In this document: in pieces, positions 28,544-38,680 of the stretch | Position numbering within the stretch: the stretch's first letter is position 1 | Layout of the letters: every line of letters begins with the position of its first letter | Assembly (NCBI GenBank): GCA_029959545.1 | Contig: JASCPH010000024.1 | Location: forward strand, 1 to 43,405 | From: Microbacteriaceae bacterium PS02066 | GTDB taxonomy: Bacteria > Actinomycetota > Actinomycetes > Actinomycetales > Microbacteriaceae | Direction: 5' to 3' | DNA: 43,405 bases | Made by a program: the position numbers and the translations under genes | The notes under the pieces: generated by a model | Told to the model about the DNA's origin: nothing | Seen by the model: the letters and a program-made list of their open reading frames with translations, nothing else | Database searches by the model: none

Positions 28544-28617
28544 CATTTCCGCTTGTGTCGTGCGTGGGCCGCGAGATTACGGAGACGTAAAGAAAGGCCG
28601 CATAACGCGCCCCCGAC

Positions 28618-28647
28618 TTGTGAGCGGGCTGGGAGAAGAGCTAGCGT
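28618..28647 (+). promoter_or_regulatory. Putative promoter of the LPXTG protein gene
   Basis: TTGTGA (28618-28623), 18 bases, then TAGCGT (28642-28647). The leader is about 90 bases, with GGAG eight bases before the ATG. Nothing else is seen between the tuf terminator and this promoter. Confidence 0.45.
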
Positions 28648-28744
28648 GGCCTGCGGGGGTAGGTTGGAAGATTCACACCAACTCAACTCCCGGACCGTTC
28701 TGGTACCCATTGAGGCGGCGCCTCACACCCCCACGGAGTTGAAA

Positions 28745-29311
28745 ATGAAGAGCCTTCGCACCAAGATCGCGGCGGTCATCCTGACCGCTGCCGCCCTCGT
28801 TGCCGCTCCCGCGGCAGCGCAGGCCTACGTCCCGACGCCCGGAACGCCTGATGCGGCAGTCTCCGGCGCACCGACCCCCGGCGGCACGGTGACGCTCGTC
28901 GCCACCGCCTTCGACGGCAACACGCCGATCAGCTTCGTCGTCACCGGCGAGAACGGCGCCGGCATCACCCAGGCCTCGGTCAAGCTGGCCATCAGCTCGT
29001 CGCCGACCTTCACCACCTCGACGAACGCGGCGGGCAATGCCTCGTTCAACGTCAAGCTGCCGTCGAACGCAACCGGCTCCTACGACGTCGCGGTCACCGG
29101 CCAGAAGAACGGCGTCTCGGTCACCGAGACCACGAGCTTCGCCGTGGGCACCGGAAGCGGCGGCACCGGCACCGGCTCCGGCACGGGACTTCCCGCGACC
29201 GGTGTGGACAGCGGTTCGCTGATGGGCGTCTGGATCGGCGGCGGCGTGCTGCTGCTCGGCGGCCTCGCGGTCACCGTGTTCGCGGTCCGTCGTCAGCGTC
29301 AGGGCGCCTGA
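28745..29311 (+). CDS. LPXTG-type cell-wall-anchored protein
   Basis: 188 aa. A Sec signal peptide (1 to about 28, cleavage after AQA) precedes a beta-rich Ig-like domain (about 35-130) with Thr/Ser/Val-rich strands such as GGTVTLVATAFDGNTPISF. A Gly/Ser/Thr linker (about 138-150) leads to LPATGVDSG, a membrane helix and the basic tail RRQRQGA, the full sorting signal for sortase. The protein should be covalently attached to the wall. No enzyme domain is seen, so adhesion or a structural surface role is a guess. It stands alone between the str and S10 clusters, with its own promoter and a strong terminator. Confidence 0.85.
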   Translation: MKSLRTKIAAVILTAAALVAAPAAAQAYVPTPGTPDAAVSGAPTPGGTVTLVATAFDGNTPISFVVTGENGAGITQASVKLAISSSPTFTTSTNAAGNASFNVKLPSNATGSYDVAVTGQKNGVSVTETTSFAVGTGSGGTGTGSGTGLPATGVDSGSLMGVWIGGGVLLLGGLAVTVFAVRRQRQGA

Positions 29312-29323
29312 CACGCGACAGTC

Positions 29324-29365
29324 AACGACAGAACCCCCGGGCCACGGCCCGGGGGTTCTGTCGTT
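29324..29365 (+). terminator. Strong terminator after the LPXTG gene
   Basis: A perfect 19-base-pair stem (29324-29342 with 29347-29365) closes a CACG loop. It insulates the S10 promoter that follows. Confidence 0.9.
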
Positions 29366-29397
29366 GTGCCCGACACGCCGCTCCGACACGCCCGAGT

Positions 29398-29426
29398 TTG
29401 CGACACGCCCGGGCGACACGTAGACT
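29398..29426 (+). promoter_or_regulatory. S10 operon promoter
   Basis: TTGCGA (29398-29403), 17 bases, then TAGACT (29421-29426). The start site is expected about 29433, giving a leader of about 290 bases. Confidence 0.8.
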
Positions 29427-29432
29427 AGTCAG

Positions 29433-29724
29433 GTTCCACATTCCGGGTGTTTTGCTGCCCGGATCACTGCCAGGGCAGTGCATAGACCAGCGCCTCGAGC
29501 GCGGGGTCTAGGCCGCGGGCAGCAGAACAACATCTCCCACACTTCTTCCCGGAAACGGGCGTGCATTGCGCGTGAAGTGCGGGGCCGGCCTCGGAAGGGG
29601 CCGGTTTGACACGAGAACAGTGGTGCAGCATCACCGCGAAAGCGGGAGAAGTGCCCGGCGCGCAAGCGTCACCGTGCGTCCGATGCCCTCAGAGGTATGA
29701 CGCGAGAAAGAGAGTGAGCAGACT
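29433..29724 (+). ncRNA. Candidate structured leader RNA of the S10 operon
   Basis: No gene is seen, but dense base pairing is. A 13-pair long-range helix TGTTTTGCTGCCC (29448-29460) with GGGCAGCAGAACA (29517-29529) encloses two hairpins: CACTGC/GCAGTG (29465-29480) and a nested one at 29483-29510. Further on, CACTTCT (29540-29546) can pair with AGAAGTG (29647-29653) around three hairpins that all end in GNRA loops: CCCG-GAAA-CGGG (29548-29559), CCGGCCTC-GGAA-GGGGCCGG (29585-29604, counting one G-T pair) and CCGC-GAAA-GCGG (29634-29645). GAAGTG also occurs at 29574-29579, allowing an alternative pairing. Feedback control by a ribosomal protein (in E. coli L4 does this at its unrelated S10 leader) is the natural hypothesis. 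Confidence 0.6.
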
Positions 29725-30033
29725 ATGGCGGGACAGAAGATCCGCATTCGCCTGAAGTCGTACGATCACGCGGGGCTCGACAGCTCGGCGCGCAAGATCG
29801 TCGACACCGTGACCCGAGCCGGCGCCACCGTCGTCGGCCCCGTGCCGCTGCCGACCGAGAAGAACGTCGTGGTCGTCATCCGGTCGCCGCACAAGTACAA
29901 GGACAGCCGCGAGCACTTCGAGATGCGCACCCACAAGCGCCTCATCGACATCATCGACCCGACGCCCAAGGCCGTCGACTCGCTGATGCGTCTCGACCTT
30001 CCGGCCGACGTCAACATCGAGATCAAGCTCTGA
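29725..30033 (+). CDS. rpsJ: 30S ribosomal protein S10
   Basis: 102 aa, normal length. Part of the 30S head; in other bacteria it also joins NusB in transcription antitermination. It has the conserved [13 protein letters not shown] start and the [13 protein letters not shown] loop followed by [10 protein letters not shown]. First gene of the S10 cluster, after the long structured leader; the ribosome binding site (GAGAGTGAG) is mediocre. rplC begins eight bases after the stop. Confidence 0.97.
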   Translation: MAGQKIRIRLKSYDHAGLDSSARKIVDTVTRAGATVVGPVPLPTEKNVVVVIRSPHKYKDSREHFEMRTHKRLIDIIDPTPKAVDSLMRLDLPADVNIEIKL

Positions 30034-30041
30034 GGTTCGAC

Positions 30042-30701
30042 ATGGCTGACATCAACTCCAAGATCTCCCAGGGCCTCCTGGGCACCAAGCTCGGCATGAC
30101 CCAGGTCTGGAACGAGCAGGGCAAGCTCGTCCCCGTGACGGTCATCCAGATCACCCCGAACGTGGTCACGCAGATCCGCACCCCCGAGAAGGACGGCTAC
30201 AACGCCGTTCAGATCGCCGCGGGTCAGATCGACCCCCGCAAGGTCACCAAGCCCCTCGAGGGCCACTTCGAGGCTGCCGGCGTCACGCCGCGCCGCCACG
30301 TCACTGAGATCCGCACCGCGAACGCCGCTGACTACTCACTCGGTCAGGAGCTCACGGTCGACGGTGTCTTCGAAGCGGGCAAGCTGGTCGACGTCGTCGG
30401 CACCAGCAAGGGCAAGGGCACCGCGGGTGTCATGAAGCGCCACAACTTCAAGGGTGTCTCCGCCTCGCACGGTGCGCACCGCAACCACCGCAAGCCCGGT
30501 TCCATCGGTGCCTCCTCGACGCCCAGCCGCGTCTTCAAGGGCATGCGCATGGCCGGCCGCATGGGTGGCGAGCGCGTGACCGTCCTCAACCTCACGGTGC
30601 ACGCCGTCGACGCCGAGAAGGGTCTGCTGCTCGTCAAGGGCGCTGTGCCCGGCGCTCGTGGCCGCATCGTCTACGTCCGCAACGCAGTGAAGGGTGCCTG
30701 A
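30042..30701 (+). CDS. rplC: 50S ribosomal protein L3
   Basis: 219 aa. Early-assembling protein near the peptidyl transferase centre. It shows [14 protein letters not shown] at the N-terminus and the long loop [20 protein letters not shown] with the RMGGERVT that follows. In enterobacteria a Gln in this loop is methylated, and Ala/Ser stand there here. The stop is four bases before the rplD ATG. Confidence 0.97.
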   Translation: MADINSKISQGLLGTKLGMTQVWNEQGKLVPVTVIQITPNVVTQIRTPEKDGYNAVQIAAGQIDPRKVTKPLEGHFEAAGVTPRRHVTEIRTANAADYSLGQELTVDGVFEAGKLVDVVGTSKGKGTAGVMKRHNFKGVSASHGAHRNHRKPGSIGASSTPSRVFKGMRMAGRMGGERVTVLNLTVHAVDAEKGLLLVKGAVPGARGRIVYVRNAVKGA

Positions 30702-30705
30702 GAAC

Positions 30706-31365
30706 ATGGCTGACTCGACTCTCGCGCTCGACGTCGTGAAGGCAGACGGCAAGAAGGCCGGCTCCGTGGAGCTGCCCGCCGCCCTGTTCGACGTCAAGAC
30801 GAACATCCCCCTCATCCACCAGGTCGTCGTCGCGCAGCTCGCGGCGGCTCGCCAGGGCTCGCACTCGACCAAGCGTCGCGGCGAGGTCTCCGGTGCCGGC
30901 CGCAAGCCCTTCAAGCAGAAGGGCACGGGTAACGCCCGTCAGGGCTCGATCCGCGCGCCGCACATGACCGGCGGTGGCATCGTCCACGGTCCGAAGCCGC
31001 GCAACTACTCGCAGCGCACGCCCAAGAAGATGATCGCGGCCGCCCTCCTGGGCGCGCTCAGCGATCGTGCTCGCGGCGAGCGCCTGCACATCGTCGACTC
31101 GTTCGGCGTCGAGGGCGCTCCCTCGACCAAGGCCGCTGCCGCGGTGCTGAACGCGCTGACTCCCGCGAAGAACGTCCTCGTCGTGATCGAGCGTGACGAC
31201 GAGCTGAGCCTGCTGAGCGTGCGCAACCTCGCGTACGTCCACGTGCTCGCCTTCGACCAGCTGAACGCCTACGACGTGCTCGTCTCCGACGACATCGTCT
31301 TCACCAAGGCCGCCTACGACGCGTTCGTCGCGTCGCGGACCGCCACCGAGGAGGTCTCGGCATGA
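30706..31365 (+). CDS. rplD: 50S ribosomal protein L4
   Basis: 219 aa. It lines the exit tunnel, and in E. coli represses its own operon through the S10 leader. ATG 30706 ([11 protein letters not shown]) is chosen by comparison with the family; a GTG at 30694 overlapping rplC would add four residues. The tunnel loop [20 protein letters not shown] is intact. The stop overlaps rplW by four bases (ATGA). Confidence 0.96.
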   Translation: MADSTLALDVVKADGKKAGSVELPAALFDVKTNIPLIHQVVVAQLAAARQGSHSTKRRGEVSGAGRKPFKQKGTGNARQGSIRAPHMTGGGIVHGPKPRNYSQRTPKKMIAAALLGALSDRARGERLHIVDSFGVEGAPSTKAAAAVLNALTPAKNVLVVIERDDELSLLSVRNLAYVHVLAFDQLNAYDVLVSDDIVFTKAAYDAFVASRTATEEVSA

Positions 31366-31661
31366 CCGCCGTCAACAAGGACCCGCGCGACATCATCCTG
31401 AAGCCGGTCGTCTCCGAGAAGAGCTACGGACTGATCGACGAGGGCAAGTACACGTTCTACGTGGACACCCGCGCCAACAAGACCGAGATCAAGCTCGCCA
31501 TCGAGAAGATCTTCGGCGTCAAGGTCGCTTCGGTCAACACGATCAACCGCGTCGGCAAGGCCCGTCGCACCCGCTTCGGCATCGGCAAGCGCAAGGACAC
31601 CAAGCGCGCCATCGTCACCCTGAAGTCGGGCACCATCGACATCTTCACGGCAGTCGGCTGA
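31362..31661 (+). CDS. rplW: 50S ribosomal protein L23
   Basis: 99 aa. Sits at the tunnel exit and docks trigger factor and SRP. It has the conserved [20 protein letters not shown] and the RNA-binding [20 protein letters not shown]. The ATGA overlap with rplD implies coupled translation. rplB follows after 24 bases. Confidence 0.97.
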   Translation: MTAVNKDPRDIILKPVVSEKSYGLIDEGKYTFYVDTRANKTEIKLAIEKIFGVKVASVNTINRVGKARRTRFGIGKRKDTKRAIVTLKSGTIDIFTAVG

Positions 31662-31685
31662 CGGTCGGGATAGAGGACACAGATT

Positions 31686-32525
<840 letters not shown>

Positions 32526-32536
32526 GAGTCAAGAAG

Positions 32537-32818
32537 ATGCCACGCAGTCTGAAGAAGGGCCCCTTCGTCGACGAGCACCTGCTTCGCAAGGTTGTCTCGC
32601 AGAACGAGGCGGGTTCCAAGAACGTCATCAAGACCTGGTCGCGCCGATCCATGATCGTGCCCGCGATGCTCGGTCACACGATCGCGGTCCACGACGGTCG
32701 CAAGCACATCCCTGTGTTCGTGAGCGAGTCCATGGTCGGTCACAAGCTGGGCGAGTTCGCGCCCACCCGCACCTTCCGCGGCCACGTGAAGGACGACAAG
32801 AAGGGCCGTCGCCGCTGA
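32537..32818 (+). CDS. rpsS: 30S ribosomal protein S19
   Basis: 93 aa. Head protein contacting S13 and the A-site finger. It starts [15 protein letters not shown] and has the family core [19 protein letters not shown] and [12 protein letters not shown]. It lies 11 bases after rplB. Confidence 0.97.
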   Translation: MPRSLKKGPFVDEHLLRKVVSQNEAGSKNVIKTWSRRSMIVPAMLGHTIAVHDGRKHIPVFVSESMVGHKLGEFAPTRTFRGHVKDDKKGRRR

Positions 32819-32841
32819 CGCGGTGACGAAGAGGAGAAGAA

Positions 32842-33237
32842 ATGGTGGAGTCCATCGCACGCGTGCGACACATCCGCGTGACCCCTCAGAAGGCTCGTCG
32901 TGTCGTCGCTCTCATCAAGGGCAAGCAGGCTGAAGAAGCTCTCGCGATCCTGAAGTTCGCGCAGCAGAGCGCCAGCGAGCCCATCTACAAGCTGGTCGCC
33001 TCGGCGATCGCGAACGCCCGTGTGAAGGCGGATGCGGCAGGCGAGTTCTTCGACGAGCAGGACCTGTTCGTCAAGAACGCGTTCGTCGACGAGGGCACGA
33101 CGCTCAAGCGTTTCCAGCCCCGCGCCCAGGGCCGCGCGTTCCAGATCAAGAAGCGCACCAGCCACATCACCGTCGTCCTGGCGACGCCCGAGGTGGCAGA
33201 GACCGCCCCGGCCCAGAGCAAGAAGGCGAGCAAGTAA
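32842..33237 (+). CDS. rplV: 50S ribosomal protein L22
   Basis: 131 aa. Spans the large subunit and forms the tunnel constriction with L4, where macrolides bind. It starts [20 protein letters not shown] and has the beta-hairpin region [20 protein letters not shown]. The short Lys/Ala tail is slightly longer than in E. coli. AAGAGGAG lies seven bases before the ATG. TAATG overlap with rpsC. Confidence 0.97.
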   Translation: MVESIARVRHIRVTPQKARRVVALIKGKQAEEALAILKFAQQSASEPIYKLVASAIANARVKADAAGEFFDEQDLFVKNAFVDEGTTLKRFQPRAQGRAFQIKKRTSHITVVLATPEVAETAPAQSKKASK

Positions 33238-33995
33238 TGGGACAGAAAGTCAACCCGTACGGCTTCCGCCTCGGCATCACCACCGACCACGTGTCGCGGT
33301 GGTTCTCGGACTCGACGAAGCCCGGACAGCGCTACGCCGACTACGTGGCCGAGGACATCAAGATCCGTAAGCTCCTGCTGTCGAGCCTCGACCGCGCAGG
33401 CGTGAGCAACATCGAGATCGAGCGCACCCGCGACCGCGTGCGCGTCGACATCCACACCGCGCGTCCCGGCATCGTGATCGGCCGTCGTGGTGCGGAGGCC
33501 GAGCGCATCCGTGGCGACCTCGAGAAGCTCACCGGCAAGCAGATCCAGCTGAACATCCTCGAGGTCAAGAACCCCGAGGCCGACGCTCAGCTCGTCGCGC
33601 AGGGCATCGCCGAGCAGCTTTCCGCTCGCGTGGCGTTCCGCCGCGCGATGCGCAAGGGCCTGCAGGGCGCTCAGCGCGCCGGCGCCAAGGGCATCCGTAT
33701 CCAGGTCTCCGGCCGCCTCGGCGGCGCCGAGATGAGCCGTTCGGAGTTCTACCGCGAAGGCCGTGTGCCCCTGCACACCCTGCGCGCGAACATCGACTAC
33801 GGCTTCTACGAGGCCAAGACCACCTTCGGCCGCATCGGCGTGAAGGTCTGGATCTACAAGGGCGACCTCACCAACAAGGAACTCGCTCGCGAGCAGGCCA
33901 ACGCGCCGAAGTCCCGCGGTCGTGACGACCGTGGTGGCGACCGCCGTCGTGGCCCCCGCAACGAGGCCCCCGTCGCAGAAGGAGCGTCTGCCTGA
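33237..33995 (+). CDS. rpsC: 30S ribosomal protein S3
   Basis: 252 aa. At the mRNA entry pore, with helicase-like activity on mRNA. It begins [15 protein letters not shown]. The KH domain has [15 protein letters not shown] (GRRG loop). The C-terminal tail (about 215-252) is rich in Arg, Gly and Asp, longer than in E. coli but usual in actinobacteria. It overlaps both neighbours by one base. Confidence 0.97.
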   Translation: MGQKVNPYGFRLGITTDHVSRWFSDSTKPGQRYADYVAEDIKIRKLLLSSLDRAGVSNIEIERTRDRVRVDIHTARPGIVIGRRGAEAERIRGDLEKLTGKQIQLNILEVKNPEADAQLVAQGIAEQLSARVAFRRAMRKGLQGAQRAGAKGIRIQVSGRLGGAEMSRSEFYREGRVPLHTLRANIDYGFYEAKTTFGRIGVKVWIYKGDLTNKELAREQANAPKSRGRDDRGGDRRRGPRNEAPVAEGASA

Positions 33996-34414
33996 TGCTT
34001 ATTCCCCGCAAGGTCAAGTACCGCAAGCAGCACCACCCGAAGCGTGACGGCCAGGCCACCGGCGGCACCCAGGTGTCGTTCGGCGAGTTCGGCATCCAGG
34101 CGCTGACCCCCGCTTACGTGACCAACCGTCAGATCGAGTCCGCTCGTATCGCGATGACCCGTCACATCAAGCGTGGTGGAAAGGTGTGGATCAACATCTA
34201 CCCCGACCGTCCGCTGACCAAGAAGCCCGCTGAAACCCGCATGGGTTCGGGTAAGGGCTCGCCCGAGTGGTGGGTCGCGAACGTCAAGCCGGGCCGCGTC
34301 CTCTTCGAGGTCGCGGGCGTCAACGAGCAGCTCGCTCGCGAGGCGCTGACCCGTGCCATCCACAAGCTGCCGCTGAAGGCACGCATCATCAAGCGCGAGG
34401 AGGGCGACGCGTAA
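33995..34414 (+). CDS. rplP: 50S ribosomal protein L16
   Basis: 139 aa. Binds near the A-site and helps tRNA accommodation. It starts [19 protein letters not shown] and includes [24 protein letters not shown] overlap with rpsC and TAATG overlap with rpmC mean tight coupling. Confidence 0.97.
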   Translation: MLIPRKVKYRKQHHPKRDGQATGGTQVSFGEFGIQALTPAYVTNRQIESARIAMTRHIKRGGKVWINIYPDRPLTKKPAETRMGSGKGSPEWWVANVKPGRVLFEVAGVNEQLAREALTRAIHKLPLKARIIKREEGDA

Positions 34415-34725
34415 TGGCGATCGGCACCAAGCAGCTCGCCCCGAGCGAGCTCGACACGTTCGAAGACCAGCGCCTCGTCGAGGAGCTGCGCAAGGCCAAG
34501 GAAGAGCTGTTCAACCTGCGCTTCCAGTCGGCCACCGGCCAGCTCGAGAGCCACGGCCGCATCCGTGCGGTCAAGCGCGACATCGCGCGGCTCTACACCG
34601 TGATCCGCGAGCGCGAGCTGGGCATCCGTGCCACGCCCGTCGCCGCTGAGCCGGCGAAGGCGAAGAAGACGAAGGCGAAGAAGACCGAGGACACCTCGGC
34701 CGCCGCCGAAGGAGAGGCTGAGTGA
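34414..34725 (+). CDS. rpmC: 50S ribosomal protein L29
   Basis: 103 aa, longer than the usual 60-80. Residues 1 to about 73 are the L29 helical hairpin ([20 protein letters not shown] and [18 protein letters not shown]). The extra C-terminus is Lys/Ala/Glu-rich ([14 protein letters not shown]) and probably disordered. It sits by the tunnel exit next to L23. Confidence 0.95.
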   Translation: MAIGTKQLAPSELDTFEDQRLVEELRKAKEELFNLRFQSATGQLESHGRIRAVKRDIARLYTVIRERELGIRATPVAAEPAKAKKTKAKKTEDTSAAAEGEAE

Positions 34726-35057
34726 TGGCCACCACGAAGAAGGCTGCAGAGGTCGAGCAGACCGCTGGGCACGAGAGCTCGGAGCACGACGTCCGTGACG
34801 CCGGTGCCCGTGGCTACCGCAAGGCACGCCGCGGCTACGTCGTCAGCGACAAGATGGACAAGACCATCGTCGTCGAGGTCGAGGACCGCGTGAAGCACCC
34901 GCTCTACGGCAAGGTCATCCGCCGCACCTCCAAGGTCAAGGCGCACGACGAGGGCAACACCGCCGGCATCGGCGACCTGGTGCTCATCAACGAGACCCGC
35001 CCGCTGAGCGCCACCAAGCGCTGGCGCCTGGTCGAGATCCTCGAGAAGGCCAAGTAA
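34725..35057 (+). CDS. rpsQ: 30S ribosomal protein S17
   Basis: 110 aa. Primary binder of 16S rRNA with an OB fold. The conserved core starts at about residue 28 ([20 protein letters not shown]) and includes [19 protein letters not shown] and [20 protein letters not shown]. The first 27 residues are an acidic extension absent in E. coli. ATG 34725, in the TGATG overlap, is preferred over GTG 34722. Last gene of the S10 group. Confidence 0.95.
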   Translation: MATTKKAAEVEQTAGHESSEHDVRDAGARGYRKARRGYVVSDKMDKTIVVEVEDRVKHPLYGKVIRRTSKVKAHDEGNTAGIGDLVLINETRPLSATKRWRLVEILEKAK

Positions 35058-35091
35058 GCCTCGGGCTTGCTTGGAACCCAAGGAGTAACAA

Positions 35092-35460
35092 GTGATTCAG
35101 AACGAATCCCGCCTCAAGGTCGCCGACAACACCGGCGCCAAGGAGCTGCTCACGATCCGTGTGCTCGGCGGCTCCAACCGGCGCTACGCCGGCCTGGGCG
35201 ACGTCATCGTCGCCACGGTCAAGGACGCGATCCCCGGCGGCAACGTCAAGAAGGGCGACGTGGTCAAGGCCGTCGTCGTCCGTACCGTCAAGCAGACCCG
35301 TCGTCCCGACGGTTCCTACATCAAGTTCGACGAGAACGCCGCCGTCATCCTGAAGAACGACGGGGAGCCCCGCGGCACCCGTATCTTCGGCCCGGTCGGC
35401 CGCGAGCTTCGTGACAAGAAGTTCATGAAGATCGTCTCGCTCGCTCCGGAGGTGATCTGA
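35092..35460 (+). CDS. rplN: 50S ribosomal protein L14
   Basis: 122 aa, the standard length. Lies at the subunit interface and contacts L19 and helix 44 of 16S rRNA. It starts [20 protein letters not shown] and contains the conserved [20 protein letters not shown] and [16 protein letters not shown] start eight bases after AAGGAG. A 34-base gap separates it from rpsQ, with no visible promoter, so the S10 and spc groups may be one transcript. Confidence 0.97.
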   Translation: MIQNESRLKVADNTGAKELLTIRVLGGSNRRYAGLGDVIVATVKDAIPGGNVKKGDVVKAVVVRTVKQTRRPDGSYIKFDENAAVILKNDGEPRGTRIFGPVGRELRDKKFMKIVSLAPEVI

Positions 35461-35465
35461 CCCTC

Positions 35466-35825
35466 ATGGCCAAGATCAAGGCAGGTGACCTGGTTCAGGT
35501 CATCACTGGTAAGAAGCAGGACAAGGGCGGCGACCGCGGCAAGCAGGGCAAGGTCCGCAAGGTCCTGACCGAGCAGAACCGCGTCATCGTCGAGGGCGTC
35601 AACTACGTCACTAAGCACACGCGGGTCGGTCAGACCCAGCGCGGCACCAAGACCGGTGGCATCGAGACGACCGAAGCCCCCATCCACATCTCCAACGTCG
35701 CCCTCGTCGACCCCTCGACCAAGAAGCCGACCCGTGTCGGCCGCCGTGTCGAGGAGCAGGTCAAGGACGGCGTCAAGCGCACCGTCCGCGTGCGCTACGC
35801 GAAGAAGTCAGGTAAGGACCTCTGA
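35466..35825 (+). CDS. rplX: 50S ribosomal protein L24
   Basis: 119 aa. Assembly initiator with a KOW motif ([20 protein letters not shown]). The basic loop [20 protein letters not shown] is typical. TGATG overlap with rplE. Confidence 0.97.
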   Translation: MAKIKAGDLVQVITGKKQDKGGDRGKQGKVRKVLTEQNRVIVEGVNYVTKHTRVGQTQRGTKTGGIETTEAPIHISNVALVDPSTKKPTRVGRRVEEQVKDGVKRTVRVRYAKKSGKDL

Positions 35826-36415
35826 TGAGCACCGCCACTGCCGTGGAGGCTGGCAAGACCCAGCCCCGCCTGAAGCAGAAGTACAACGCCGAGATCAAGA
35901 AGGCGATGCAGGACGAGTTCGGCTACGCGAACGTCATGCAGATTCCCGGCCTGGTCAAGGTCGTCGTGAACACCGGTGTCGGCGAGGCGGCTCGCGACAG
36001 CAAGGTGATCGATGGCGCGGTCGACGACCTCACCAAGATCACCGGTCAGAAGCCGGTCGTCACCAAGGCCCGCAAGTCCATCGCGCAGTTCAAGCTGCGC
36101 GAGGGCCAGGCCATCGGTGCGCACGTCACCCTGCGCGGCGACCGCGCCTGGGAGTTCATCGACCGTCTCGTGAACCTCGCGCTGCCCCGCATCCGCGACT
36201 TCCGTGGTCTGAACGACCGCCAGTTCGACGGTCACGGCAACTACACGTTCGGTCTGCAGGAGCAGTCGGTCTTCCACGAGATCGACCAGGACAAGATCGA
36301 TCGCGTCCGCGGCTTCGACATCACGATCGTCACGACGGCGAACACGGACGACGAGGGTCGCGCTCTGCTGCGTCACCTCGGCTTCCCGTTCCGCCAGGCG
36401 GACGCTCAGGCGTAA
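35825..36415 (+). CDS. rplE: 50S ribosomal protein L5
   Basis: 196 aa. Binds 5S rRNA and contacts the P-site tRNA. Conserved phrases: [40 protein letters not shown] and the [20 protein letters not shown] end. An N-terminal extension of about 15 residues is present. The next gene is rpsH after 87 bases; rpsN is not in between. Confidence 0.97.
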   Translation: MSTATAVEAGKTQPRLKQKYNAEIKKAMQDEFGYANVMQIPGLVKVVVNTGVGEAARDSKVIDGAVDDLTKITGQKPVVTKARKSIAQFKLREGQAIGAHVTLRGDRAWEFIDRLVNLALPRIRDFRGLNDRQFDGHGNYTFGLQEQSVFHEIDQDKIDRVRGFDITIVTTANTDDEGRALLRHLGFPFRQADAQA

Positions 36416-36502
36416 CACCCCGTGCCGACATCCGTCGGCATCCACCACAGGTCGGCCGTCGTGTAACGGCGGTCGAAACCTGGTGAACGAAGGAAAACCA
36501 TC
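36416..36502 (+). other. rplE-rpsH gap where rpsN is expected
   Basis: 87 bases with no coding frame. It holds a seven-pair hairpin TGCCGAC-ATCC-GTCGGCA (36423-36440) and a looser second stem (CAGGT with ACCTG around GCCGT/ACGGC), then AAGGA before rpsH. This is where S14 stands in most bacteria. Confidence 0.7.
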
Positions 36503-36901
36503 ATGACGATGACAGACCCGGTCGCAGATCTGCTGACCCGTCTGCGCAACGCGAACTCGGCGCACCACGACTCCGTGTCGCTGCCGAGCTCCAAGCTCAA
36601 GACCCACATCGCCGAGATCCTCCAGCAGGAGGGCTACATCTCCGGCTGGGAGGTCACCGACGCGCGTGTCGGCCAGACGCTGACGCTCACGCTGAAGTAC
36701 GGCCCCAACCGCGAGCGGTCGATCGCCGGCATCAAGCGCGTGTCGAAGCCCGGCCTCCGCGTGTACGCGAAGTCGACCGAGATCCCCAAGGTCCTCGGCG
36801 GCCTCGGCGTCGCGATCCTGTCCACCTCCTCTGGCCTCCTCACGGACCGTCAGGCCGAGTCGAAGGGCGTGGGTGGGGAAGTCCTCGCCTACGTGTGGTG
36901 A
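36503..36901 (+). CDS. rpsH: 30S ribosomal protein S8
   Basis: 132 aa. Central-domain primary binder; in E. coli also the repressor of the spc operon. It begins [20 protein letters not shown] and ends with the conserved [20 protein letters not shown] and VLAYVW. ATG 36503 follows AAGGA by about nine bases; ATG 36509 is an alternative. Confidence 0.96.
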   Translation: MTMTDPVADLLTRLRNANSAHHDSVSLPSSKLKTHIAEILQQEGYISGWEVTDARVGQTLTLTLKYGPNRERSIAGIKRVSKPGLRVYAKSTEIPKVLGGLGVAILSTSSGLLTDRQAESKGVGGEVLAYVW

Positions 36902-36907
36902 CCTGAT

Positions 36908-37444
36908 ATGTCGCGTATCGGACGTCTTCCCATCGACATCCCCGCCGGCGTCACCGTCTCGGTGTCCGGCCAGGATGTCTCCGTCAAGGGCCCGAAGGGC
37001 GAGCTCACGCTCACCGCAGCCCACCCGATCGAGGTCAAGGTGGAGGAGAACCAGGTTCTCGTCACCCGCCCCGACGACGAGCGCGAGTCGCGGTCGCTTC
37101 ACGGCCTGACCCGCACGCTCATCAACAACAACATCATCGGCGTCACCCAGGGCTACACCAAGGGCCTCGAGGTCGTCGGCACGGGTTACCGCGTCGCGCA
37201 GAAGGGCTCGTCCGTCGAGTTCGCGCTGGGCTTCTCGCACCCCGTCCTGGTCGACCCGCCGGCCGGCATCACGTTCACGGTCGAGGGCAACAACAAGCTC
37301 ACCGTGAGCGGGATCGACAAGCAGGCCGTCGGTGAGGCCGCTGCCAACATCCGCAAGATCCGCAAGCCCGAGCCGTACAAGGGCAAGGGTGTGCGCTACG
37401 CCGGCGAGGTCGTCCGGCGCAAGGCCGGAAAGGCTGGTAAGTAA
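36908..37444 (+). CDS. rplF: 50S ribosomal protein L6
   Basis: 178 aa. Located near the GTPase-associated centre. It starts [19 protein letters not shown] and shows [31 protein letters not shown] and the C-terminal [20 protein letters not shown]. Six bases after rpsH. Confidence 0.97.
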   Translation: MSRIGRLPIDIPAGVTVSVSGQDVSVKGPKGELTLTAAHPIEVKVEENQVLVTRPDDERESRSLHGLTRTLINNNIIGVTQGYTKGLEVVGTGYRVAQKGSSVEFALGFSHPVLVDPPAGITFTVEGNNKLTVSGIDKQAVGEAAANIRKIRKPEPYKGKGVRYAGEVVRRKAGKAGK

Positions 37445-37446
37445 CC

Positions 37447-37806
37447 ATGGCCGTGACTTCCAAGTCCGAGGCCCGCGCTCGTCGCCACTCGCGTCTTCGC
37501 AAGAAGATCGTCGGCACCGCCGAGCGCCCCCGCCTCGTCGTGACCCGTTCGGCCCGCCACGTCTTCGTGCAGGTCGTCGACGACAGCAAGGGCCACACCG
37601 TGGCCAGTGCGTCCACCCTCGAGACCGACCTGCGCGGCTTCGACGGCGACAAGACCTCGAAGGCCCGCAAGGTCGGCGAGCTCGTCGCCGAGCGCGCGAA
37701 GGCCGCCGGCGTGGCCGACGTCGTCTTCGACCGTGGCGGCAACCGCTACGCCGGTCGTGTCGCCGCGATCGCCGAGGGCGCCCGTGAAGGAGGGCTGAAC
37801 CTGTGA
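37447..37806 (+). CDS. rplR: 50S ribosomal protein L18
   Basis: 119 aa. 5S rRNA-binding protein. It has [20 protein letters not shown] and the C-terminal [20 protein letters not shown] with [12 protein letters not shown] overlap with rpsE if the longer rpsE start is used. Confidence 0.97.
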   Translation: MAVTSKSEARARRHSRLRKKIVGTAERPRLVVTRSARHVFVQVVDDSKGHTVASASTLETDLRGFDGDKTSKARKVGELVAERAKAAGVADVVFDRGGNRYAGRVAAIAEGAREGGLNL

Positions 37807-38495
37807 GCGATGCAACGAACACCAACCAGGAGACCGAAGTGACCGATGCCACTCAGGCGGCGGCGACGGAGACGGCGCCCGCCGAGCGTGAGCGGGAGCC
37901 GCGTCGCGGTGGCCGTGAGCGCAACGCCAACCAGCGTGACCGCGGGTCGCGCGACCGCTCGGAGAGCCAGTTCCTCGAGCGCGTCGTGACCATCAACCGT
38001 GTGTCGAAGGTCGTCAAGGGTGGCCGTCGCTTCAGCTTCACCGCTCTCGTTGTCGTCGGTGACGGCAACGGTGTGGTGGGTGTCGGCTACGGCAAGGCCC
38101 GCGAGGTCCCGCTCGCGATCTCGAAGGGTGTCGAGGAAGCCAAGCGCAACTTCTTCCGCGTCCCCCGCTCGGGATCGACCATCCCGCACCCGGTCCAGGG
38201 TGAGGCCGCCGCGGGTGTCGTCCTGCTGCGTCCCGCTGCTGCCGGTACCGGTGTTATCGCCGGTGGCCCCGTGCGTGCCGTGCTCGAGTGCGCCGGTATC
38301 CACGACGTCCTCTCGAAGTCCCTCGGCTCGTCGAACACGATCAACATCGTGCACGCGACCGTCGAGGCTCTGAAGCAGCTCGAGGAGCCGCGTCAAGTGG
38401 CCGCTCGTCGTGGCCTCGACTTCGATCAGGTCGCTCCGGCCCGTCTGGTTCGCGCCGAGGCTGAGGCCGCGGCCGCATCGAAGGTAGGTGCCTGA
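37803..38495 (+). CDS. rpsE: 30S ribosomal protein S5
   Basis: 230 aa. Contributes to decoding accuracy and mRNA helicase activity. The core runs from about residue 58 ([20 protein letters not shown]) to [19 protein letters not shown]; the spectinomycin loop KVVKGGRRF is unchanged. The first 55 residues are a charged Arg/Glu/Asn-rich extension. Two starts are plausible: GTG 37803 with AAGGAGGG eight bases before it, and GTG 37839 with AGGAG six bases before it, which would give 218 aa. Confidence 0.95.
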   Translation: MSDATNTNQETEVTDATQAAATETAPAEREREPRRGGRERNANQRDRGSRDRSESQFLERVVTINRVSKVVKGGRRFSFTALVVVGDGNGVVGVGYGKAREVPLAISKGVEEAKRNFFRVPRSGSTIPHPVQGEAAAGVVLLRPAAAGTGVIAGGPVRAVLECAGIHDVLSKSLGSSNTINIVHATVEALKQLEEPRQVAARRGLDFDQVAPARLVRAEAEAAAASKVGA

Positions 38496-38680
38496 TGGCT
38501 CAGCGTCTGAAGGTCACGCAGGTCAAGTCCAAGGTGAGCGAGAAGCAGAACCAGCGTGACACGCTGCGCAGCCTCGGCCTCAAGCGGATCGGCGACTCGG
38601 TCGTCCGCCCCGACGACGCGCAGACGCGCGGCTACGTCAAGGCCGTCGCTCACCTCGTGAAGGTTGAGGAGATCGACTAA
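38495..38680 (+). CDS. rpmD: 50S ribosomal protein L30
   Basis: 61 aa, the standard short form. It starts [20 protein letters not shown] and includes [18 protein letters not shown]. One-base overlaps with both neighbours (TGATG, TAATG). Not all bacteria have L30, and its presence is usual in actinobacteria. Confidence 0.96.
   Translation: MAQRLKVTQVKSKVSEKQNQRDTLRSLGLKRIGDSVVRPDDAQTRGYVKAVAHLVKVEEID

Noticed and set aside
29606..29611. TTGACA as a second S10 promoter
   Set aside because: No acceptable -10 hexamer lies 16-19 bases after it; it overlaps the end of a hairpin.
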